The position numbers were made by a program, and so were the translations under genes. 64,000 nt of DNA from Amaranthus tricolor (taxonomy: Eukaryota > Streptophyta > Magnoliopsida > Caryophyllales > Amaranthaceae). The stretch's first letter is position 1. Each line of letters begins with the position of its first letter. Under the pieces are notes generated by a model that was given only the letters and a program-made list of their open reading frames with translations, had not been told where the DNA came from and made no database searches. Positions 23,309 to 37,757 of this stretch are shown piece after piece. The DNA lies in the NCBI RefSeq assembly GCF_026212465.1, contig NC_080056.1:7924017-7988016 (forward strand), given 5' to 3'.

Positions 23309-26300
23309 CTAACTGCACCAACAATACAAGATCAAAACAAAAGAAACAAATATGAATACAAGAATGATATGAGCACTTGAGACTACCCTAAAAACATTAG
23401 TATTTTTGTTGGAGCTTGGTTCTAAAGAGAGTAACAAAGAGGCATACAAAAGTTGGTTCCATGAGTCTGGCACACCAGGAAGACACCAATGGCTACAATC
23501 TTGGAAACCACCTCGACTTCCCGGCTGTCGATACTTGGATGGATGCCCATCTTTTCTGTAATCAGTCAATCTTGTAATGTTTAGATACACCACAGGAGTC
23601 TCCATTCTTGAAATTACAGTTTCAAGAGTTTGCATTGACAATGGATATGATGTTAATGATTTTTCATCTGTTATTGGTTCTGTTTCTTTGTCACAACTTC
23701 CTCCTGTATCCCAATCACCTCCTCTACATTGATGGAATCAAAACGCAAAATGTTAAAGTACATAATATATTCTCGGGCTTCAATTATAAGTTTAAACTTT
23801 TGATTGAATTTGTTTTTTAATATGGTATCAAAAGTCAGCGTGACAAAAGGTCATGAGTTTAATCTCAACCACTCCTCATTTAAAGTGGAAAATATAGAGC
23901 CTTGTATGAGAAGGGTCTTTGTTGCATCCATACTTCTAATTTAAAAGGCTCTTATATGGAAGGACATATTAGTAAGTAGAGTATATAACATATTTAGAGG
24001 CCTCAACAATAAGCTTTAACTTTTGTTTGAGTGTGCTCTTTAACATTGTATCAGAATCCAACGTGACAAAGAGGTCATGGTTGGAAGTAAAATAATTAAC
24101 GCCAGGTATGAGGAGGATCTGTGCTGCATCTACAATTTTAACTTAAAAAGACTCTCGTATGAGGGGGACATGTTAGAGTATATGACATATTCTGGAGTGA
24201 AAAAATTGGTTTATACATTTGCATAATTTTGATACCAATTTTAGATAAGAGTGAAAAGTTACTTACTGGAAGTGAGTATTGGAATAGCCTGCAAAAAAAA
24301 CTTGGGTTTTGTTTTTGTTTACATTTTTATCAACCCAATTTGCCCAAGTGTTTAATGCTTTGGTATATGCTACTCCTACATCCATTTTATAGTGTATACT
24401 ATCACCCTCCTGGAAAAAATTCTCCCTGCAAATGATATGAGAACTTATAAAGGTATTAGTAAAATGTTGCCCATTGTGCGAAAATAAGGCCATTTATTTA
24501 AAGTTTTTAAATTTATCAAACTATTATTATCCGAAACCATATTTTAGGTTATTTTAAGGGTTATTTCATGATTCCAGATTTATAACCTACTTTGCGGTAC
24601 TACAATTGCTTCACTCTTGTTATGGAGCTACCGCATCTAACATCTTTTTATTATAGGGTAGGTCGAGAAAATAAAAAATTTGGGTAAAACTTGATCCCAA
24701 AACCATGTCCGAAAAATGGTTATTAGCTATAATTAAGACCATATCTATTTCTCTAACAATAAGAGTTTTTTAATTTTACTAAAATGATGAAAACTTAACT
24801 TTAATGAAGTAATATAAACATATTTAAATAAGAAAAGATAAATTTATGTTTAAACAATACTATCATAATAAGATAAAATAAAGATGGCCAATAGATATCA
24901 ATTGAATATTATTTCGATTGAAGTATATACCGTCTTATGAGGTAAAAAGTTTTGAATTCGATTCTTACTCCTTTATTCTACCATAGTAAAAAAAGGCCAA
25001 TGCATATTTGAATTTGTCGGATAAAAAGAAAAAAGCAATGGTGAGAAAAGAATACCCATTTCTAGACTTGTTATGATTCCACCAATGACCAGTGTTGAAG
25101 ATAAGAAAATCAGCATCATGGTATTTGGAGATACTACCTTCCATTGTGTCAATCCTTAATGTATCTCTTCTTCCTGGGAGTTGCCTTTGTTGGACTAGGA
25201 AGGGTGCTGTGATGAATATTATGCTGCTGTTAAAATCCTAATCAAACATTTCCATCAAAAAGAAAACAAATTAATTAGTGGTCCTACGTTATGGTTTTTT
25301 AATTATATAAATGCTGCAAATTTAAAGAGACCGAGAAAGTAACTTTTAAGACTTCGGGAAAAATTGTCATCCAATATTGTTTTTATTCTATAGTAATTTA
25401 ATTTTACATAAGTCCTTGAAAATTTTGGGATGGTCAAGTTTCAAAATCTAACTTATGGTACTTGAGGTCAAAGTTTGACTATATTGATATTTGTTAAGAT
25501 ACCAAATCAAATAAAAGCGTATTGAGGTCTTGAGATATGTTATATATTCGCATGCCCCTTTTTACGAGAGCTATATAGGTTAGAAGTGTGAATACAATAT
25601 AAATTCTATATCTGACACGAAATAAGTTAAATGAGGGGTGAGTAAAATTTAAAAACTTGACCTCTTGTCACATTGACTCTGATACCATGTTGATAAACTA
25701 ACTTAATTAAAAATTTAAGTCGATGGTTCAGAATTCAGAAATATATTATATATATACTATCAATATGACTTTACTTCTCATGTCTTTTTCTTTGAGATTA
25801 CGATTAATATGTGAGAGACATATAGCTATCGATAGCAATCTCAAAACGGTGGACCGGTGGAGTTCATATCAAAATAGACAATTTGTACGGTCTGATTGGA
25901 AGAAAATTAAATTTGTCAATAGATTCTATACATTTGTATACAAGAATGTGATGAAATTAGTTACCTGGACATGATAGGAATGAAAATCTCTTGATCTTGA
26001 TAATTGGTTGATTTTAAACATCTTCAAAGAACAAATTAAAGATTGACACATGTTCCTATTTAGTGAATCTCCCACAAATACTAATCTCTTCCCTCTTAAC
26101 ATCTCCATCATCTTCATTGCATCAAACCTAGTATTCAATTCTAACTTTGTCATAAATCAAAATCAAACATCACAACTTTTTTCTAAACAATATACGCCAC
26201 CAAATAACATTGACATTGAGATAATAAAATAACGACCTAATAACATTGAATCGTAATAATGATTGAGCTACATTCGTCTTTCTAATTCACCACTTTTAAT

Positions 26301-27163
26301 TTTAAATTTAAGTTAACTTCACTTTTAACTCATACTTTTCATAAAGTTATATTTATAAGCAACAAATTAAAAGAAAAATCATTATATTTTAAGCCATTTA
26401 AAACAAGTATTTTGAAAATTTGGACTATGCCCATAACATTTTCCCATTATTTCTTAAAAGGAAAATGATAATACACTTTAAACTTCTTTATCTTTTTCAT
26501 TTTATATCAATTGCAAAATAAGTGAAATTGAATGGAAAAGGAATATTCGATTGAAAAATAAAACAAAAACTAAATGGGGATATAAATAAGTAATTAAGAC
26601 GGAGAAATAATATAAATATATGAATGAGATAAAAAAAATATTATAACCATTGCCAAAAAATAATTTTTTTATAAATTAATGACACAAATCAAAATAAGAG
26701 GACACAGGAAGTATAATAAACAAAAAAAACACAAATTCTTGTGAAAGAGACAATCTCTAATTAGACCGGCCCATTATATATTTTTTAAAATATTATAACT
26801 AAGTATTAAGAATGATGTAAGTAGACATTTAAGATATTAAAAGTAGACATTAAAGATACGATAAGTTCGCATTAAAGATAATGTAAGTAGGTATTAAGAA
26901 TACGGTAAATAAGCATTAATCTTTAATGGACTGGGCTTGAGATACGTCTCTCAAAGAGACGGTATCTCAAGAGACTAACTGCAAACAAAAAACATTATTT
27001 CATTACTCAATGACATTAAATAACTCATTTCTATAGGAATTTGACGGAATCAAATGTACACAATCTTAATTTTGTTAGCCAGTGATAACAAAGAGATATT
27101 TATCCATTGACATTTCATAACAACATGATCCCTAACTTCACATAGGTAAAAAAAAATGCACTC

Positions 27164-27195
<32 letters not shown>

Positions 27196-27568
27196 CCGAC
27201 TTTGGAATATTGCATCCATAAGGCTGCCACCGGTACTTAAGATAAGTGCGATCAAAACGGCCATTCTTGATACAATTGAACTCACGTTCAACAAACGGGC
27301 AAGACCCGGGTGAATAAATGGGTTCGGAATTATTGTCAAATAGCCATCTTCCATCAAATATATCACAAGTAGTAGAGTCTGAAAATGAGAGAATTTGGGA
27401 AGAGAAAGATGATGCACTTGAAAGTAGACTACTATTTGAGATTAATGGGTAATTTTTTACTATAATGAGAATTGGAAAAATAAGAAGTAAAAATGCTAAA
27501 ATCAATCTTGTTTTTGTTGATGGAGGAGGAGTTTGATGATTTGAAATAATGTTTGGTAAAATTGACAT
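23309..27568 (-). CDS. TRICHOME BIREFRINGENCE-LIKE protein, second copy, 428 residues, hydrophobic C-terminus
   Basis: Five minus-strand exons: 27568-27201, 26127-25965, 25237-25056, 24425-24267 and 23723-23309; intron phases match the convergent TBL gene at 18330. The role should be the same, Golgi O-acetylation of wall polysaccharides. An N-terminal anchor (about 21-37, [16 protein letters not shown]) is followed by [17 protein letters not shown] (Gly142-Asp-Ser) and DCSHWCLPG (Asp366, His369). Differences from the neighbour: the stem is shorter, exon 2 lacks about 30 bases, NRNMW reads NRNMC, and the end carries an extra tail with a hydrophobic run at about 409-425 ([17 protein letters not shown]). 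The exon 1 donor (AAA then GTCGGTTTT) is weak and directly precedes a long T run. The frame is intact, so I treat it as a gene with possible altered topology. Confidence 0.92.
23751..24195 (+). mobile_element. Tandem SMART-type LTR retrotransposon (LTR-int-LTR-int-LTR) in TBL2 intron 4
   Basis: The first LTR is 23751-23822 (72 bp), followed by TGGTATCAAA, the initiator-Met primer-site position. The second LTR is about 23974-24045, followed by TTGTATCAGA. A third, truncated LTR starts at 24171 (TGTTAGAGTATATGACATAT). Each internal part is about 120-150 bp and carries the GGTCATGAGTTTAATCTC/GCCAGGTATGAGGAG motifs of the family. No protein is encoded. Confidence 0.8.
25497..25732 (-). mobile_element. 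Degraded SMART-type element, minus orientation
   Basis: TCTGATACCA at 25678-25687 is the reverse of the primer site TGGTATCAGA. A truncated LTR (TGTTGATAAACTAACTTAAT) follows, and the other LTR remnant, AGATATGTTATATATTCGCA, lies near 25532. The interior has the family motifs (ATGAGGGGTGAG, GACCTCTTGTCACATTGAC). It lies in TBL2 intron 2. Confidence 0.65.
26728..26985. mobile_element. GAGAC-type inverted-repeat element with minisatellite core
   Basis: The left end has CTTGTGAAAGAGACAATCTC then GACCGGCCCATTA; the right end reads TAATGGACTGGGCTTGAGAT then CGTCTCTCAAAGAGACGGTA. Between them are about six imperfect 22-bp units of the type GTAAGTAGACATTAAAGATAC. It lies in TBL2 intron 1. Confidence 0.75.
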
Positions 27569-28954
27569 TGTTATGGATAATGGGAAATTGTGTGATTAGT
27601 TGATGATCATTGTTCATATACTAAGATAATTTGTATTTTAAGGCAAAATATACACTTTAAGTGAGAAATAGTCAATTAGGATGTAATAAAATAGTGTAAC
27701 CTTTGAGTGCAAAACAAATTAATTTGTATAACTTTTTTCAAGTCTAAGATTTTTAAGAGGGATACTTCAAAACATGTTGCATCTTTATTGTAGATTGATC
27801 AATCAAGCTTTGGAAATATGCAATATTAATTAATTTCTTGATTATTGTTGTTTGATCATCATAAATTCATAATGTTATTTTATTTTGAGTGTAACTTTTT
27901 TGTTTATGTTATAATTAACAAGTCATAATTTTTTCATTTACTTTTATATTCATATAAAAGATATAAAAAAAATTAAACTAATATTTTTATATTGCTAATA
28001 TAATGTTTTTAACCCTCCTTCACCTAAAATTTTGGCATCTTTTTCGTTGCCAATAGTTATAACTTATAAGCATGATGATGGTTATTACTAATATACTAAG
28101 ACATTGCTAATTTACTAGCCTTCCTTCAAAATACTTGGTTCTTAAGAGTCCACAAATATATTAATCAATCATTAACTTATAAGTTGTATTTAGATTGAGA
28201 AAAATGGAGAGAATAAAAGAAAAATAATGTATTTTTTTTTTGTTCAGATAATAATTTTAAAAGAAAGAATTTGAAAGAAAGTGCATAAAAGCAATTTAAA
28301 CTTTTAAATTTTGTTGCAGTGTAAAATTAAAAGAAAATAATTTCTCCTTTTTCGTTCCTTTGCTTCCCTCCTAAATGAACAAGGAAAATTTTTGGTATTA
28401 TTTTCTTCTTTACTTTCTCGTTCCTCCCTTCATCTTCTCTTCCTTTTCTTTCCTTCTTTAACTTTTATACAAACAAAGTGGTAGCATTACTTACCTATAA
28501 CTTCCTTTACGAAAAAGGATTGCAGGGTTCCCTCTCCTCAAGTTCTGCTTGATGGTGAGTTACATTTCAACTTTCTACCTTTTTAGTGGTTATAGCCCCA
28601 GATAGAGGTGCATAATGGGGCAGGTCGATCAAACAGGTTAAGAGTTAGGTTACTTTTAAATGGATCATTAATGAATTTGTTTGATAATGAAACAGATCAT
28701 TATAGGGCTTTGTTGTAAAAGGTTAGGTCTTATCGGGCCGATATAGGTCATCATTGGGCATAGTTGCCAAAAAACTACTCTCACGTTTTAAACATTATAT
28801 ATATATATGCGGGTTGACCCAATGGCTACGTAATCGGACTAAAACATCATTGGTTGAACTATTTTAAACAGGTGGAGGCAAGTCAAGTCTAAATGGGCAT
28901 CGACCCCCCAATCCCAACCCGACCCGATTAACAAATCTAATCCCATGATATATT

Positions 28955-29145
28955 ATTGACTTTATCACGCCCCTCAGACAAGAACTCTTTAGGATAGAAT
29001 TGTGTATGCGATAAATGCCCTCCTCTCACATGGTATTTAAAATTCCAATTGAAATATAAGGGATAGATAAGATTTGAATATGTGACATTTTATTACGTTG
29101 GCTTCTGATACTATTTCAAGGAACTAAATCAACAAAAAGCTTACA
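28955..29145 (-). repeat. SMART-type remnant
   Basis: It contains ATCACGCCCCTCAGACAAGA, ACGTTGGCTTCTGATACTAT and AAGGAACTAAATCAACAAAA, the minus-strand motifs of the 72-bp-LTR family. The LTRs are incomplete. Confidence 0.5.
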
Positions 29146-29157
29146 AAGTTACAAGTC

Positions 29158-30000
29158 TTGTCTGAGACCGTCTCACCTTGAGACGAGCACATACAATCAA
29201 CTTAATTCTCCAATTCATCATTTTAAAAGCGTTAAAGATCACTTTAGGTTACAAGTGATCACTTGGGATGACAAAATAGGCGGGTGTACGGTATGCACTC
29301 CTCAATACCTATACCCACGTCCTATCCACCATCCATGGCGGGTAGAATTTTCATACCCACGTCTGTTCACTTGATTATACATTCAAACTCATCCCCACCT
29401 ACTTTGGCCTATTGGATATACGCAAGATGAGTATACCCACCTTACATTCACTCCAAGTTCATACTATATACTTTATCAATCCTTAAAAATTTGTTCGTAT
29501 CTGGTTTTGTTTAAACCATATAATGTATTAAAAAAAAATTGATTTTCTTAAATGTCAACAGTTTTTAACTAAAAATATACAAAATTAATATAGATAAATA
29601 CGTTGTAGATGTAGGGTAGACGACTATGGATGGGGCGGGTAGGTATCGGGTGGGGCAGGTGGGTGTGAGGATGGGCGGGTGGGTATAGAGCGAGTAAGAC
29701 CTCATACCCATCACCTACCCACTTATTCATGGCGAGCAAGACTTTTCATACCCATACCCACCCATTATCCACTAAAATCATACCTATATCCGTCTCAACT
29801 AAGGCGGATACGGTGTGAGACCCGTTTAATTTTACATGTCTGTCATCTTTAGTGATCACTTTAAAATTATAAGAACAATTATTTTAAATCTTTAAGTGAT
29901 CACTTAGCTTTATATTTGATTGTAAGTGGTCACTTTAAAGTTATAATTGATCACTTTAAGATTGTAAGTTATCATTTTAAAGTTATAAGTAAGAATGAAA
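29158..30000. repeat. GAGAC-type element split by a Gly-rich-looking G/C repeat insert
   Basis: The left part (CTTGTCTGAGACCGTCTCAC to ACAAGTGATCACTT, about 29158-29272) and the right part (from about 29848, several AAGTGATCACTTTAAAGTTA units) belong to the dispersed family. The 29273-29810 insert starts GGGATGACAAAATAGGCGGG and is full of GGGTGGGTAT/TACCCACC motifs, a style seen in plant hAT elements. I could not define its right end. Confidence 0.45.
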
Positions 30001-31184
30001 TATCCCATTCAACTCAGAATATCCGCCATCTAATTTCAAAAACCGGATAATTTATCCGATTTTTGAAGATAAGATGTTTAGGTTTCAAATTTTTTATTTA
30101 TTATTTTGGTAAATGAAGAGTAATCCGAGCATAGAGAGATGAGGGAAAAACACCATGATATCAATGTTTTAAGGTAAAGGACAATTGCAGTTACAAATGT
30201 AAGATAGATATTTGAAACACAAGACGAAGGCAAACTCTAAAAAAGATCGTCATCCCACATTCTTGTTAATCCTAACAGCTCACGTATCGCCATAATTCGA
30301 TCCCTCAAACATACTAACAATGAAAAAATGATTATTTTACAAGTTATTTATCCTAAAATATATTATGCTTATAATATAATGTCGTCACGCCATAACCATA
30401 TACAATCCTTTTTTTGTTTCATCAACGTGTAAACAATGATTCTATTAACGTTAAAGTTCCCAAACTAATACGATTGTTTGTATATGGGATTCTTGATTGA
30501 GGTAATTTCACTAAGAGACGGTCTCTCAAAAGAGTAGCTTGATAAATAAATACGATTAAATTTGATTTGACTTATTTTGAGTGATTGAGAATTCATTTTA
30601 ATTAACGAGAAGAGTGAATTGGTTTTCTATGCAGGTGGTGAGGAACAAATTTCTATCACTAGTTGTAGAACTTATTAAGGCTGGCGCCAATGGCATAGCT
30701 ATCTTTCTAAACTTCTTTTCCAAACATAAATAGTTATACAAGGACACCTAAAAAAATGTTAATATTACCTCCATTTTAATTTGTTTGTTATAATTTGACT
30801 AATAGCGTCAAAACATTTTTGTCAAATTGAAACCGAAGGAGCATAACAATGGTTGTCATATTGGTAAAGTTAATATTTTAAAACTAAAAATCAAAATTTC
30901 GTCACCGTCATCGTCTCTATGAAAAACAATAAATTTCGCGTCTTTAATATTTCACCCAAGTTTCACTAGTTTTTTTCACAAGGTCAATGAAAAAAAATAT
31001 TCAATTACTGTGTCAACTCATAATTGTCAGATACTAAATTTTCAAATTGAACTATAGAGAATGAATTAGGGGGGCTCTAATAAGGAATTGACTCCATAGT
31101 ATGTGATTTCCTCAAATACTAATTAACCCATCATGCACACTCCCCTTAACTATCTATCTATGTCTTTTGTAAAGTTTTCTAAGC

Positions 31185-31190
31185 TATAAA
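31185..31190 (+). promoter_or_regulatory. TATA box of the CEP gene
   Basis: TATAAA within AAGCTATAAAACTCCC lies about 105 bases before the CEP ATG, leaving a leader of about 75 bases rich in TTCTTTCTTCTC. Confidence 0.65.
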
Positions 31191-31292
31191 ACTCCCTCAT
31201 TGGTTTTAGTTTTCCATTTCCCCCCAAAACTCTTCTTTCTTCTCTAAAGTGATCATCACACAAACATTTTTCCATACCACATAAAACCAGTC

Positions 31293-34972
<3,680 letters not shown>

Positions 34973-36155
34973 GCTTCTTATTCATAAAAATATGTTTTTA
35001 TAAAGTTTAATTAACTTTCAAATTATGTTATTACAAGAAGATTCTGCATGTTCTAATTGTTGTTGAAAATAATCTAAGAGCTACTCTCGTGAGAAATAGT
35101 CTTTCGATGAGATGATCTCAAATAAGGAACATATATTCTCATAATATGTATGGCATGGTCTATATTTAACTCATATATAAAGCCTTTATGACGTAATTTG
35201 AGTCTGCAGTTTTAGGTGTTCATTAATTTACTTATTTTGATCAAGTAAAAAGTTAGTATCCATTCAATGGTATTATGGTTTCTGTTTTTTGGTTTTTTGA
35301 TTTTCAGCGTTGTATGATATTATGTAAAGATAAAGGACAATTCCAGTATCCCGCACAAGGCAAGGTCCAGATGAGGGTTTTGTCTTTCCCGAAAGAGGCG
35401 GACAAACCATACCTGATACCTTCAGAAAAGAGTAAAGAGGAATACGCGCAGTCAAGAAACCCCCGATTAAAAAGGATACAAGTCCTATGTTGAATAAAAA
35501 TTAGTCATATTTATTGGAAACCTGACATGATGATTATGAAAAATGACAATAAAAAAGTGAAGTACAATTTTTCTAATCAAGTATAAGTAAATACATAAGA
35601 TTTGTGAACAGATAACAATCTGAATTAATGAAACTACGATCATTGCAGATGATATCCGTGTATCCGACACTCTTACATGCTTTTTTCACATTGTTGTTTA
35701 ATACTAGTATACTACTTTCTTAAAAAAGTCTTTCAATGTGATACAATTTTTATATGGAATTATTTGATACAAATTTTATAAATGCAAGATTGATATCTAT
35801 CTTTAATGTCGAAAAATCTTCCTCAATACAATGTTTATATATATAGGAAAATATTGGAAAACATAAATCTAGCAGCCTTAATTATTGTTTAAACGCTTAT
35901 ATTTATAAGTTCCGTGGAAGTGAGCGACTAAGCTGCATGGATAGGAAGAACCTAATTTACCTGCAATAAGCAACAAATCTAAGTTAAGTGGTATCCCTTG
36001 CACAAATATACTTATGATTTTAGTTTAATCCTATTAATGATACTTAATTCACCCAAACTAACTTGGGTATCTATGAGCTTGTTTTTTTTTTTTAAAAAAA
36101 AAAAAAAAAGCTTAAGGATGAGCTATTATAATTAATTAAAAGTTTGCCAATTATT
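34973..36155. other. Intergenic downstream of CEP
   Basis: It contains a GAGAC-type remnant near 35080-35160 and a 160-bp GC-richer island (35325-35490) with no family I recognise. The remainder is AT-rich with T/A runs. Confidence 0.5.
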
Positions 36156-37757
36156 CATTACAAAAAAAAAATATGACCGTAAAAAAAATGAACAAATGCT
36201 TATCGCACTTTTTAAAAAATACAACGATTTAGTGACGGTAAAATATTCCTTAGTTATAGATGTTAAAATGGAGACAATTTGGCAATCACACAAGTCGTCG
36301 CGCATTTCTAAAATTTTATTCTTTTATTCAAAAAAAAATTAGCGACGACTTGGCTATAGTCTCACGCCGTCGTCAGTCGGGGCGACCACCTGGTATCATA
36401 ACCTGCTCTTTGCCATTTATTTTCTACAAAAATCATTTTAAAAATATTTTCTTTATTTATTTATTTTTTAAAAATAGTGACGTCATGGCTAGGTGGTCAC
36501 AATTTTCTTTTAATTAAAATTTTTTCATTTTAAAAAAAATTATTTATTTATTTTTTTAAAAAAAATTGTGATAACCTGGCTACGACGCCAGGTCGTCACC
36601 ATTTTCATTGTTTAAAATTTTTTTAAATCTTTTTATAAAGATTTTATTTTAAAAAAATATAGCTACGAATAGGGGTCGTAGCCACGCCATCGCCATCTTT
36701 GGTGCGGTTGTCATGCCATTGTCAGGTAGTCGTCATTCTTGGTGTAGTTGTCAGGTTCAAACATTGTCTATAAAAAGAACTCATGTCTCCATTCACAACT
36801 TCATTTTTGATTTTCTCATCTCCCAATTCTCAACTTCCATTTCTTATTTCTCATCTCTAATTTTGGATTTTTTAACTCTTATCTTTCTTTCGGATTTCTC
36901 AAGACGTTTTCTCATTTTGGATTATTCAAGAACAAATTCATTGTTAATAATAGGGCAAAAATAGAAGAAAAGTTTTTTATTTAAATTTGTATAATCTATA
37001 TTAAGTACTACTCCATCCATTTCATATCTTCTTCTCAAATAGAAATTTACGAATTTTAGTGTCAAACTTTTACTATAATTTCTCATTGATAATAAGAAAA
37101 AATATATTGATGTTGGATCTTGTTAGATTCATCTCAATATATATACATTCTAAATATCAACTTTCTAGAATTTTTAATAACTCACAATTAAAATTATTTG
37201 ATTTTAAAGTTTGCACTAATCTGCAAAAAAGCAAATAGGAAGAACATTTGAAAACAGGGGATGTAATAATATTTAAACTAAATAGATGTAAATATTAATA
37301 AATTAAATATTTAATAATAAATTAATAAATACAGTTATGGTAAATAATATTAACATATTTATAAAAATAAATGATAATAATAAAAATAATTTTTATAAAA
37401 ATATATAATATTAATATTCATAATAAATAATATTAATGTTTATTATAAAATTAATTAATACATTAACAATTAAAACGTATGAATTAAATTCATGGGACAA
37501 AATTATATTTTAAATTTTTTTTGAAAAGGGCGACGACCTAGGATCATCATTCATCACTAATTTTTTTTCATGAAATTATTGAAAGATGGCGACAAGATGG
37601 GTCATTGCCTGTTTGGACAATGTCGTGCATAGCATTGCGTTTTAATTTAGCGTTCACTTAAAATGGCGACCAGGGAAAAGACTATCACCCAACCGTCACT
37701 AAAGCGTCCGCTAGGCGGCGATATTGTGTCTTCGATATTTGTGTGTGTTTTGTAGTG
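36156..37757. mobile_element. Non-autonomous CACTA-type element, about 1.6 kb
   Basis: The right end reads TTTTGTAGTG, the reverse of CACTACAAAA. The left end reads CATTACAAAAAAA, one base from CACTACAAA. Between them are many subterminal motifs such as GCGACGAC, GGTCGTC and GCGACCACCTGG in both orientations. A TATA box at 36769 is followed by a CT-rich leader-like segment, but no transposase follows; the middle is AT-rich filler. Flanks are ATT (left) and AAT (right), so the 3-bp duplication is not exact. Confidence 0.7.
36769..36776 (+). promoter_or_regulatory. TATA box of the CACTA-type element
   Basis: TATAAAAA lies within ATTGTCTATAAAAAGAACTC, followed by a TTCTCATCTCCCAATTCTCA-like leader. 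The same arrangement, with the box decayed to CATTAAAAA, occurs in the related fragment at 48037. Confidence 0.5.

Larger units (their letters stand above)
27569..31292. other. Intergenic between TBL2 and CEP
   Basis: AT-rich, with a SMART remnant (28955-29145), a composite GAGAC-type element (29158-30000) and a 77-bp Stowaway-like fragment at about 30769-30846 (TACCTCCATTTTAATTTG and CGAAGGAG). No gene was seen. The last 120 bases form the CEP promoter and leader. Confidence 0.6.

Noticed and set aside
26050..26232. Plus-strand frame across TBL2 exon 2
   Set aside because: It is the antisense of the exon encoding FVGDSLNRN.
36260..36964. Short plus-strand frames
   Set aside because: They lie within the CACTA-type element and include its CT-rich leader; no similarity to a transposase.
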